The position numbers and the translations under genes are program-made. 64,000 nucleotides of DNA from Xiphias gladius (lineage: Eukaryota > Chordata > Actinopteri > Istiophoriformes > Xiphiidae). This document shows positions 46,423-58,400 of this stretch, one piece after another. The DNA lies in the NCBI RefSeq assembly GCF_016859285.1, contig NC_053414.1, positions 29,614,505 to 29,678,504 on the forward strand. Reading direction: 5' to 3'. How positions within the stretch are numbered: the first letter of the stretch is position 1; every line of letters begins with the position of its first letter. Below the pieces are notes generated by a model. That model was not told the origin of the DNA. It made no database searches and was given only the letters and a program-made list of their open reading frames with translations.

Positions 46423-49400
46423 CTACAGAGAGAAACATTAAGTACTGTGTTAAAATTTGGCAGAACAGACAGAAATCTCCACAATAAACAAGACAAGCAT
46501 TACTGGTGGGTGAAGCAAGCAGGCAGAAAAAACACATGCAGTTACAGTACAGCCATAGAAAGAAATCACATGCAGTTTGTTTAATGTTCCACTAGAGGGT
46601 GCTTTCTATCAAAAATAAAAAACTACCGATCCAAATCCACATTCTGTGATGTTAGTAGAAAACTGTAGACATATCCCTTTTCACTGACGCATTCCATGCA
46701 GCTTTCTGCACGAGCCGCATGAGAAGTTTGGCTTTATTTGGAATTGGTACAACTTAGACTCACTGCCTGGTTGTTCAAGTTGGGCTCAGGTCAGGTGTGA
46801 TACCTGAAAGTCGTCCACAGATGGCACTGAACGCTGAGCAGTGCGTCTGCGGTGCCACTGGTGCAAAGTGTTCCTGGCCTCGGAGCTCAGGACCCGGGCC
46901 GCTTGCTCCTCCTGGAAGTTCTTGATAAGGGCCATGGCCCCGTAGGCGCTGGTCAAGTAGTACCCTCCTGGGGTAGATAGGAGAGAAATAACTTTGAAAC
47001 TTTGAGAGAAAAAGAAACAGGACAGCCAAACACTTATTATCTAGAAATGAAAACCAGCTGACATTGTAAAGAGTCTGATGTCGAAAGTGTCAAACACTTC
47101 CTCCTTAATCTGATTCATTTCTCCTTTAACAGAAATGAATCAGACTTTTCAATAAAGGTCGGAGAGAGATTTATTGACACTAATGTCGCATTGAATGCTG
47201 TTATTCAGCATTTCACAATTCAGTTTCAGGTATTCATATCAAAGGAAGAATTTATATTTTTCAAATAATTAATTGAAGTTCAAAGAAGGTAATACACCAC
47301 ATACATTTAAGCAGTCCTTAAATGAGCTGACACGCCAGACACGTTGCCGCTGATTGGAAAATATTTAATTCTGGGAAGGTTCCGCCTCCTTTTTCCTCTG
47401 AACCTGTTCCAGCCCATTCAAATGAAACACGGAGTGGAATTTCCTTCCTATGTCATGAGGGCTTCCCTTCCCATGCATATGTTTCTAAAGCTCACTCATT
47501 GAACCGTCCTGGTAAAGTCAACTCAGCTGATAAAAGGCCTGTCTTATTAGAAAAAAGAAAAGAAAAAAAAGAATCACAAAACTTAAAAAACAAGTGGAAA
47601 CTCGAAAAGTCTTCCACATAAAACACTGGTGGCCATGACCACGATACTGCAGCAGTAATAATCATGTCCTGTTTTCAGTCATTACTGACAGTCTAAATAG
47701 CTTTAGATTGAATTCTGACTCATGTAAAGGCAGTGAAATATTACGTCACACAGCAGTCTGTGCCTTACTGTGAGTGCTCGGTAAAACTGCGATTGTGCCA
47801 CATTCTTCCTCTTCCAAATTAAAAGTTGGATTCATACTGTAAGCAAGACAGCACAGGCTTGCTCAGTTCAATACACTCAGAGGTTTTGTTACTAAAGCCT
47901 TACATAGTCTGGTCTGACCAGTGGCTTGTAAAGGCTAATGTTAGCTAACATTAGCTAATTTTAGAGAGAAATTGCTGTGTAACTGAAATTATTGATTCTC
48001 TGCTTGTGCAACTTTTATACAACATTTTAGCATTTACCATTATCCTGTAAATGCCTCTTGTGGAATTAGCAAAAATGACATCCTTTCCCTTTAAAATCAG
48101 GCCTCAAAACTAACACATAACCAGTGTAAAATAGCTAAAAACAACGCAACGTGGCATTTTTTGCTTCTGTAACAGACTTTCGACAGAACCAAGACAACAT
48201 TCAAGCAAGAGGTGATAAAAGTTTGGATACATTTTTCAAAATTATCTTACTATATGATGAAATAGATGAATATTTGGATCTATTTGGACTAACTGAAAGA
48301 AAATTGCACTCTTCTCATTACTTCTTCACCACACCTCAAATAAGATTAGACTGTGCAAAACATAGCCATTTCATCTTCTAAGCTTTAAGCTTACATTAAT
48401 TTATTTTTATGGGGCACTAGGGGAAAGTCAACAAGGGCTTAACACAAAATTGACATATAAAAACATTATCGAGTTGATATAGAAAATGGATTAGCAAACA
48501 GGATTCATTTTTAATCTCCACCAACTCCTGAGAAAAAGATCAGGCTCTTCAGCTGCTTAGTGCTCCACTTTGTTCACCAGCTGGTCTCTAATGTTGTCTC
48601 TGCCATTTGGTGCTGGGCAGGTAGCGTTTAGTGGGTTTGCCAAAGCTTTTTAAAAAAAAAATGAAAACAGCTCTCTGCTCCTGGAAAATAAATTTGGTAA
48701 GAGCAGTGAGAGTGAATTGAAACATTAACTGCGAGTCATAAAACCAAAATGACTTAAAAGACACAATAAAGCTGTGTAGAAGCTTTATTGTGTCTTTTTT
48801 TCAGCTAAAGCTGAAGAGAACTGCAGAGTTGTGTGACAATTCTCTTTAGGTTTGTTACAAAGAGTGAACCCATGTATAAATTTGTCTTAAAATATGGTCG
48901 TATCTTCATCCAAGTTAAAATTATGAACAAACACAATCTATTTTAATTAATAACACACAAATCATTGTATTGTTCTTACCCATATTGAATCAACCATTCA
49001 AACATTCACAGTGCAGGTTGGAAAAATGATGTGAACCTTGGGTTTGCAAACGTCAAGTCCAATCAGTGAAAGCAGATTGGAGGTTTGGGTTAGAGCTACT
49101 ATGACTAAAAAAAAATATTGAGTTTGCTATTCACAATTATCTGCTGATATGAAATGGAGACGATGTAGTTCCGAGGCTACTCTCCCTAGAAGTGGGCTAC
49201 CAGCTAAGATGACTGGGTGGTGAAGTACAGCGGAGGGAGCATCGTGATTGGGGCTTTGCTTCGTCTGGGCCTGGACGGCTCGCCATCATCGAGGGGAAAG
49301 TTTAGTTTATCATGGTCTCTCACAGGATGATGTCAGGGTGGCCGTCCGCCGGCTGAAGTTCAGCAGAAGTTGTGTGATGCATTGAGACAATGACCCTAAA

Positions 49401-52400
49401 CATCTTTTGGACTGGCCCAGTCAGAGCCCAGACCTTAACCCAACAGAGATGCTGTGGAATGAGCTCAGAGAGCCCTTCACACCAGACATCCTAAGAACAT
49501 GGCTGAGCTGAAGCAGTTCTGTGAGGAAGAAAATCCTCCTGAATGTTGTGCAGGTCTGATCAGCAGCTACCAGCAGCGTTCGTTTGAGGTTTTTGCTGCG
49601 AAAGGAGTTTCGAACAGATATTAAATCGGGTTCACTTACTTTTTACACCAGCACTGTGAATTTTTAATTGGTGTATTCAATAAAGACAAAAAAGATTATA
49701 ATTGCTTGTGTATTATTCGTGTACGAACATTGTGTTTCTTTATACTTGTGACTTGGATGAAGACCAATTAATGCACAAAACCAGGAAATTCCAATGGGTT
49801 CACATACTTTTTCTTGCAACTGTGCAACTTTACATTACTCAATCTCTGCAACAACCTGAACAATGCAAAGGGGACTGTGCCTATTGGGAAAAAAAACTCC
49901 TCTGATGGTGAAGACTTCTAATATGTGACCCACACAATTGATCCCTAATGATATCAACCATTTCCAACTATACAGCTGGGGGTATACCTTCCGCTGACAC
50001 ACAGTTCAATGCTTCCCCCTGCACTGACCTTCCTTTGACCAGGTTATATAACAGGGTGGAACTCAAGTAAAGCTCTCACCACACTGTAATGTGCCTGACT
50101 TCATGAGGGAAATATCCAACATTATACAGTCTTCTGGTAACCAAAACAGCTCAAGAGCCTATGGTGCTTGCGATGTGTTTTCCCCCTTCAGTTTCACATC
50201 AGTTACACAGGTAAAAGGAGAGTTTCTGTTCAACCTTGCTGTAAGGTTTTAAAGGAATAGTTCAACATTTTAGAAAATACACTTATTCACTGTTTCCTAA
50301 GAGTGAGATGAGAATATCAATGTCAATCTCATGTCTAAGAACAGATCTGGAGTTAGCATGTGGTTAGCCTAGCCTAGCACAAAGACTCTGGGCCCGTCTG
50401 AAGTGAAAAAACACGCCTTCCAACTTTTCAAAAGCTCACTAATAACCAGGTTGAGTCTTGTGTGTTTAATACATACACAAACAGAAATGTAAAAACAGCA
50501 ATTTGTGGTTTTAGGGGAAGCTAAGTTCTATTAGCTAAACTAGAGTAACCACATGCTGACTCCTGCTCGTACTTAATACACACACAACGGAGGGGTAGAG
50601 GCCAAAGTATGTGATATTGCACTGTATATTGATAGCTATTCTTTAATGTTTTAAATTGAGAAAGACATGGATCACTTAAATTGAACGAATCCACACAACC
50701 TACCCTCTCCTTGAAGCAGAGATGGGTCCAGCAGCTCCATCATGTACTGGATCTCTGTGTCCAGCTGAGGCATGTCACACTGAGCCACCACATAAGTCAG
50801 AATGGGCAGGAAGTCATCAGCACCGTACATCCTCCCTGGAAGGAAGTAGACAGAGAGCAGAGAGGCAGGTAGGTGTGGTGGTCACACAGGTCAGACAGAT
50901 GGAGCAACGATTATTACCATTAACAGAATCTGAAACTAAGACTGAAGTAGGAGTTTTACAAAAACTTGTTGAAGGAATAGACTATATTACTTGTAAAATT
51001 AGTTTTAGTCTCAGGCTTTCTGTTCATCTAACACTTTTCTATACCTGAGTTATCCTGCATGATGGTGTAGATGAGTTTGCACACACGCAGCAGCAGAGAC
51101 ACCTTTTTCTCAGGGGAGTACATCTTCCTCATATTTAAGAATTTGTGGCGGATTTTCTCAATAGATACGGGATCAGGGGGCACGGCCCCATCCACCCCCA
51201 GCTCCTGGGGCCTCTTGGTCTTAGCCAGTGCCAGGTTCTCCCTCAGCTGCTGCCAAGCTCCACTGCTTACCTAGAGAAAAAAAACACAGACAGGGTTAAA
51301 GGAGTCATTTTGGGAGATATGCTTAATTTCTTTCTCCATATAAAGTTAGATGAGAAGATCAATATCACTGTCATATCTGTCCTTTAAATATGAAGCTATA
51401 GCCAGCAGCCAATGAGCTTAGCTCACTAATTACTACACTAAACTATATCTAACAGCTCCAATCTCCTCCTTTAGGGATGTATTTTTTTTGAATTCATGTA
51501 TTATTAATAAGCGAGGATAGGGGCAAGTAGTCCGTCCACTCTTAAAATTGAAGGTAAGTAAGTCCATTTTCTCTTACAATACACAATGCCTTGTATGTGT
51601 GATTCTTATCTAGCAATGAAAATCTCTTTTCTATTTATGAAATAATTTAAAACAAAAAAGACATCTGTTTAGTTTTCAGAGATTCCTCTTTTGCTGCCAA
51701 ATAGTCATGTTTTTTCCCCTTTTTTTAATTTCCACAGTCTAACAACTCCTACATCTGACATAATAAAATCCTGACCTGGAAGTCATGTAAAGCCACCTCA
51801 ATCACACTCTTCAGAGGCTTCAGGACACACTTGTGCATGGCCTTCTCTAGCACCTGGTCTGTGTAAGAGGACAGCAAAACACACAAAAACAGACGGACAA
51901 GCCACAGATAAAAGAGAAACAGACATTTGATTATTAAAGCACACCAGTAAATTAGCAATTCTTCAAGTGAGAAATGAGTCATATTTTAGAACTGAAAGTG
52001 CGTCATTGTGTATTGTGTAAGACTAATGACAGGACACATCACTAAGAAACTGAAACTGTGCTTCTCAGTTACTATAGTCTGTATAACTCAGTTTTTTCAG
52101 AGACTTTATTGCTTTATTATTATTAAATTACATTCGGTAGGTTAAACAGCCCAAGACAAACCATAATTTGATCGATAACCCTAAAATGAAACTAACCGCA
52201 CAAAATCTAAGTATCGTTGGTCAGTGATATAAACTACCGTATGTCCTTTATACTGCACTGCAAATACAGTTACAGAGCATTACAGTGAAGTGATCATGGG
52301 CCTGTTAAAGGATAAGGATGGCTTTCCTTCATTTTGTTCTAATTGTCATTAAATCCTAAAAGACCAAAACCAACGTTGTGTCAGTCCATCTATTATGATC

Positions 52401-55400
52401 TTCCAACTTCTCTACCCTTCCTCTCAGTCTGAAGTTTCATTTTATTCAAAAAGATCAGGTAATTATTAACTGTAGCAAACATTACTCAAAGTGGAGTAAA
52501 CCAAGCCACCATTCCTGCATAAGATCGGTAGTAGCCACTGATAATCTTCTGTGTGCATTTATTCTGTATCTGTTCTTCAGTAATACCACCAACAATTCAA
52601 CAATTCTTGAATCATATACATATGGTAAGAATCAATTTTGTAAGTTGTAAAACAGCATCAGAGGTGTAACAATTAGTCCATTAATCAATTAGTCAATCAA
52701 AACAACATTGATCAGCAACTGCAGTATTTTGATAAACGATTAATTGTTTCAGTCATTATTCAGCTAAAAATGCCTGACATTTGATGGTTCCAGATTTGTC
52801 AAATATGGGAACTTTCTGTAAATATGATAGTGAACTGAATATTTTGGGGTTTTGGACTGTTGGTCCAACAAACGAGGCATTTAAGGATGTCTCCTTGTGA
52901 TGGGCACTTTTAACTGTTTTCTGATATGTCATTTACCAGTCAACAATAATCAGGAGATTAATCAATAATGGAAATAATTGTTACTTGCAGCCCTAAACAA
53001 CATTTTATAAAAATTTTGCATTTTATACAATTTGAATCATTTCTAATCCCTGGCTTTCTCCAACTTAAACAAAATTGATAAATAACTTACCTCAGAGTTA
53101 GACATTCAAAGACCTAAAAGTTAGGTTTTACCAGACAGAATACATACTTGCAATTAAGCTAAAGGGCAACCTGAATGTTTAGTGTCTTGCTCTTTGAGGA
53201 GTTTAAGAATGGCTGATTTGCTAGAGTCTGAGCTGGAGTCTGACCTTGACCAATCCAGGTATTTTACGAACTTGGAACCCGATCATGCATGGAACTCTAC
53301 CACATTCACAAGTATACTATTCATTCAGCCTGCATGCAGTAAAAAGTTGGATCACTTGGATCTTACAATGGCTCCATCTATACCTCTGACCCACGTCTAT
53401 AGGCTTCAAATACTTTCCTGTCTACCTCAACAATGTCCAGTGTATCACATTGACATAATTGTGTCATATTGTTCACTGGCAGCACTGACACAACTATTTA
53501 TGCCTCACAGGCATCCCCGGGCTCCAGGCAGTTTTTATGTCATGCTTATGCAATGAACCAGACACAACAAAATACATTGTGGAAAAATTTTTGCCTTCTC
53601 TGTGATTCAGAGAAACACCAGAGGAGCATAACTAAAACAGAAACAATCCTCCACAGTCTGTACAAGAAGTGTTGTGGGCCCCCTGAGGTAAGGGTACGGC
53701 TGTCCTTCATTGCATGCTGCTAAAACAAATAACTCTAAGAGTTAAGAGCATGCCTGAGGTGTTTACAGTGGCTGGACAATTCCATCAGATCCTCATGTGT
53801 ACACAAGGACGAGTACAGAGGCTATTAAGGACACTGTTTTGGTCATGCTGTAGTGTATACAAGTAGGCCCAGATGCACACACATTTTCTTACTGCGGACT
53901 TCCTGATTCCTTCCAGGAAGGCTCATTTCCTTTGTATATTAAGCCATGTTTGTTATTGAACTTTATCTAGGCTACAACCTGTTCAAAAGCTTCCTCCAAC
54001 TGCAATAAACGGTGGGAGAGTGTGTGATATACTGTGTATGTACACAGAGAAACACACAAACACACACACACCAAAATACACACAAGCAAGCACATACATA
54101 CACTGAAAAAACTAAAGAAGAATACTCAAAGAAATGTAAATGAAAACAATATTTACATTTGTGCAATCTAGTGATTTACAACCCAGAGATGACAGCCTTT
54201 CCCCTCCATTCATGTGCTCCTTGTTTTTTCTTATCCCGTTATGGTCACACGTCAGGTTGTGTGCTGACAATCCTAAGTCAAACTTCAGAGTTAAACTGAA
54301 ACATTTCTTTCCTAAGACGTCAGACTTCCAGCCATAAAATAATCACTCTTCTCAATCTCTCTGTAAACACTCTGGAGAGGAGAACAGACATCAGAATGTC
54401 TGTCCCACCACTCATGGTTCTCCATTTTGTTTTGATTTTCGAGGGAAAATTAATATCTGTAATTTTGTAGGCTGCACAGACCTCTAACCACACAAAAACT
54501 TACTCAGCTATTTCACATATACATTTATATTTCTCTCATTATGGTGTTGCTAACACATCGTAAAATTCCAGCTCAGATAAACTCTACGTTCATTTCCTCG
54601 CCCACTGTATAAAATATCTTTACATTTCTTCATATTTCCCCTCTCGAAAGAGAACATCTGTAAGCATGAGTTGCTCTATGTGCATATCTGTGGTCTGCTG
54701 GCACAACCAGTGGTCTACTTCCCTATCTCTGAACAAGGCTTTGCTGTTATTGTTTACAATGAACAAGGGATGTGAGATGTGTGCAAAGACATACTTACAT
54801 ATTCATGCATATAGCACCCTAGTACACAATAAACTGTTTGGAGTGAAACAACCCTTTGATGGTGCTGCTCATGTCTGCAAACTTTATTTTTACTATCAAC
54901 ATGACCTCAATTGGCAATATCAACAAATTTGATATACTCCACTTGGATAAGGAATAGGATATCCAAAGCAGAAACCAAAAGTTCTCAAATGTCAACACAA
55001 GCAGCTGTATAAGAACTTTGCCTAAATGAAACTGCAGAAACCATCTGATAAAAGAATATTAGTACAAATTTCACCAGACATCTGAGGCCAGCTTTTGATA
55101 CACGGTGCTACTGACACATTTTGATGATTACCAAAAAAGTACAGAGGATCAATACCCAGCCCCAATAAAAAATACAGTTAAATAAAATTTCTGCCTTTCA
55201 AAATGAGCCTCAACTGCACTGTGAGCTTATGCCAACGAACAGAGGCCAAGAATAACTCTTTGGGGCACAGCACAATGGCATTTCTGTAACTCAACACCTA
55301 TAATGAGGCAGACTAATATGGCAAACTTCAACTAGTATGTCTGATTCCCAAGACAATGGCAACCCTGGGCACTCGCTGAACATTGTCAGTAAATGAAGTC

Positions 55401-58400
55401 ATTTTGAAATCCTTTTCTGAAGCCAATACTAAATAGGTTTTACTTCTCAAATTATACTGGAATGAAAACGTGTAGAGAACTGAATGCTGTCAGATATGGG
55501 ATATGACTAATTCATGACACGCATGTGCCCACACATGCATGAGCAGATGTTTCACCAAGTCATGATACACAAATCCACTGTGCAACCAACAAATCTCAAA
55601 AGCTATAATCAACTTCATGGTTTAAAGTTTCTCAATGTTCTTGCCAGACTTACCAATTTGGTCCTCAGGTATGAGTGACTCTATAGGTGGGTCCAGCTCA
55701 GAGCTCTGGCGCAGGTAAGCTTTCATCTGCGTCATAAACTGCCTGAGAGTCTGCAGAAAATCCATCCCTGATGTGTGACAGCCTCGGTTCTCCTGAACAA
55801 AGCTGATGTAGTCCTGAACCAAGGAGCCAAAATAGGAGCTTTTGTCCCTGGACAGCTCAGCAATCCTTTTCACTGCCCGTCTCTCCGGTGTCATGAGGGA
55901 GCTCAGCATGCCACTCACCTTGCGAAAGCGTCCTTTCAAGGCCCTGGGGATGATAAAGGACCCCCCACTCAGGCTCACACCAACCTTTCCACGCTTCCGC
56001 GCTTTAAAGGATGGACGGAGGCGCATCTCTAGATCTGTCTCCAGGCCGACCCCATAGTCTTCCTCTTCATCTTCTTCCCCATCCTCATCCTCCTCACTGC
56101 TGTCCTCCACTGGGTCTTGATGGTTAAGGTGTCGAGACGGGCTGGGGGCCAGGCCCAGGGAGAATCCAGGAGACTGCGAGTATTCCAGTGAGTCAGAGGA
56201 AGAAGTAGACATGCTCATGTCACTGAGCCGCTGGCGTCCCCTCTCATTAGGACTGGATGGACTCCCAGCATTATTCTCCAGTAGTACATCAGCAGGGTCA
56301 GCATGTGGAGGCTGGCAAGGTGAAAGCTTGGCACGAGACAAGGCCTTGGCGATGGTGTCATCATCCAGGGCAATGTGGCAGCGGTGAGCTTCCAGATCAG
56401 GCTTTTTAGGCCTTGGCGGTGGTGGGTTTAAAGGCACAGGGATTGGTGTGCTGCCACTTTTGGACAGGCTGCTGTGCTTGGCACCTATTGGTGGTCGAAC
56501 GGGTGCTGGGCGCCTGCTGGGGGACTGGTGTTGCCTAGCAGCCACAACAATGGCCTCTGGCATGCTCTTCGGCCTGGTGGTAGCTGCTGGAGGTCCAGGT
56601 GGAGGTGGGGCAGGGCGCCGGCGTGGCATTGAGCGGGGGGGAGGGGGGCGGGGGGGAGGGGGCCTTGATTTGCCGTTCAGTTTGATCTTGTGTATATGTT
56701 GCTCGCTACCTTCACTGCTGCTTATCGGCTTCACGGAAAATTTTCCCACATTCTCTAGGTCGTTATTGGACTTGACAGCATTCGAAGGAGAATCCTCTTC
56801 GCAGTGGTGGTGTCGATGAGTCTGGAGAAACAGTGGGTTAAGGAAGCACAAAGGACCACTGGAATGTCTTCCTTCCAGATGAAAGGAAGGTGGAGGGGCG
56901 TGGGACTGTAGGGTTGGGGGCGCACTATCGCAGTAAGCCCCGGTGTGTCTCTGCTGTGACCCCCTGACCTCCCTGTTCCTGTTGGTTCGCTGGGGGCTGA
57001 GGGTACGGCTCAGAGGGCGACAGGGATGGGGGGAGGTGCGCCGCTGACTGCACAAGGAAGAGTCCCAGAAGCCTGTAATACACAGACACAGAAACACTCA
57101 GAGGCAAACATTAACTTTAAGCTAAACATACACTTCTCCGAGGACAATTCAAATTTCCCAGAAAGCCAATATCCTTGGACAACAACTGGGATTAAGAGTC
57201 TTCAAATGAAAAGATCAGTTAAATAACAGATGTAAAAGAACAAAGACAGTATTCTCAACTATTTCTCACCAACACTTAATATGTTTACTCAAAGTTTTCC
57301 TTATTTTTTCTCTTTATCCGTCTTTCTGCTTGCTTGTGTCCTCCGTCCTGCTGGTGGGGGAAGCGCAGTGAGTTCAGCTCCGTGTCTCTTGGGTCTGATT
57401 CACTGGATGCCGACACACACCCAGAGACATACAGAGGGAGTTACCCATGCTCCCACAGAGTGGGAGGGCACTCAATACACCACACGGCACACAGCTCCAG
57501 TTCCTCCACTCCTTCTTCCTGCTCTGTTTTCCTCTCTCATATTTCTACATGGGGCTGTATTCGCCCTGAAGCTCCCCTAGCTGAGTAGTTTTAGGAACAT
57601 TTATTACTGTATGCAAACCTTATTTATATGATTTTCTACATCTTTCCTTTTTCATATTGATGATCTTTGTTTTGTAGTTAAAACAAAAATGATTTCACTC
57701 AACAGAAAGGAACAGGAACAAATCATACACACCTAAAAATATATAGGCAATGATTGCAGCATAAGCCCAGTGATGGCCGCTCTTGTAGCCTAAAAATGGA
57801 AACATTAATTCTTGCACTCCTGGGGCAATAAAGAGGCAGGGTCCAGCTGACTGTTAGTAGAGCAGTAGCAGATGTCTTATAATACCTCGGTGACTGGAGA
57901 CTGAAATCGGCCTGTCTGGTCCTCACTGGTCCATGTGAGCAATGAGCACCTGACAGTTCGGAGCAGGACTGCACCAGGCAACCCACCCTGAATAACACAT
58001 GTAATGCTGACTGACCTTGCTAAAAGAACTTTCTGATTCTTCAAACTTTATTTTCAACAGCAGATTAAATGAAAACAGATCAGGGTTCTTACTAAAACAT
58101 AATTGCCGTACATATAAAATACGAAATAGAAATAGGGATAAAGGCATGTCTTTCTGTAAGCCGTATTCAAGCAAAGACCTGAAGTTGAGGCAAACATTTG
58201 AGAATGCACACTATCATGGATGTTTGTTCTGAGCCAAAGTGGTAGACCGACCAACCAACCAACCAACCGACATTGCTACCACTAGAGTCAGTCTGCTAGC
58301 ATGGCTAAAAAGTTAGATCCTCCCCTCACAAGAGGTATCCATGACTGACCAAATATTCATGATAAAAGCATCACTTAATAAGCTCAGTAGCCGCCACTCT

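Larger units (their letters stand above)
46968..50703. other. RIN intron with repeats
   Basis: Large intron of about 3.7 kb holding the GTGACAATTCTC-family copy with its hairpin, the Tc1-type element and one percomorph repeat. No exon seen. Confidence 0.6.

Noticed and set aside
56448..56819. 123-codon plus-strand ORF rich in Gly
   Set aside because: Antisense shadow of the Pro-rich segment of the RIN central exon.
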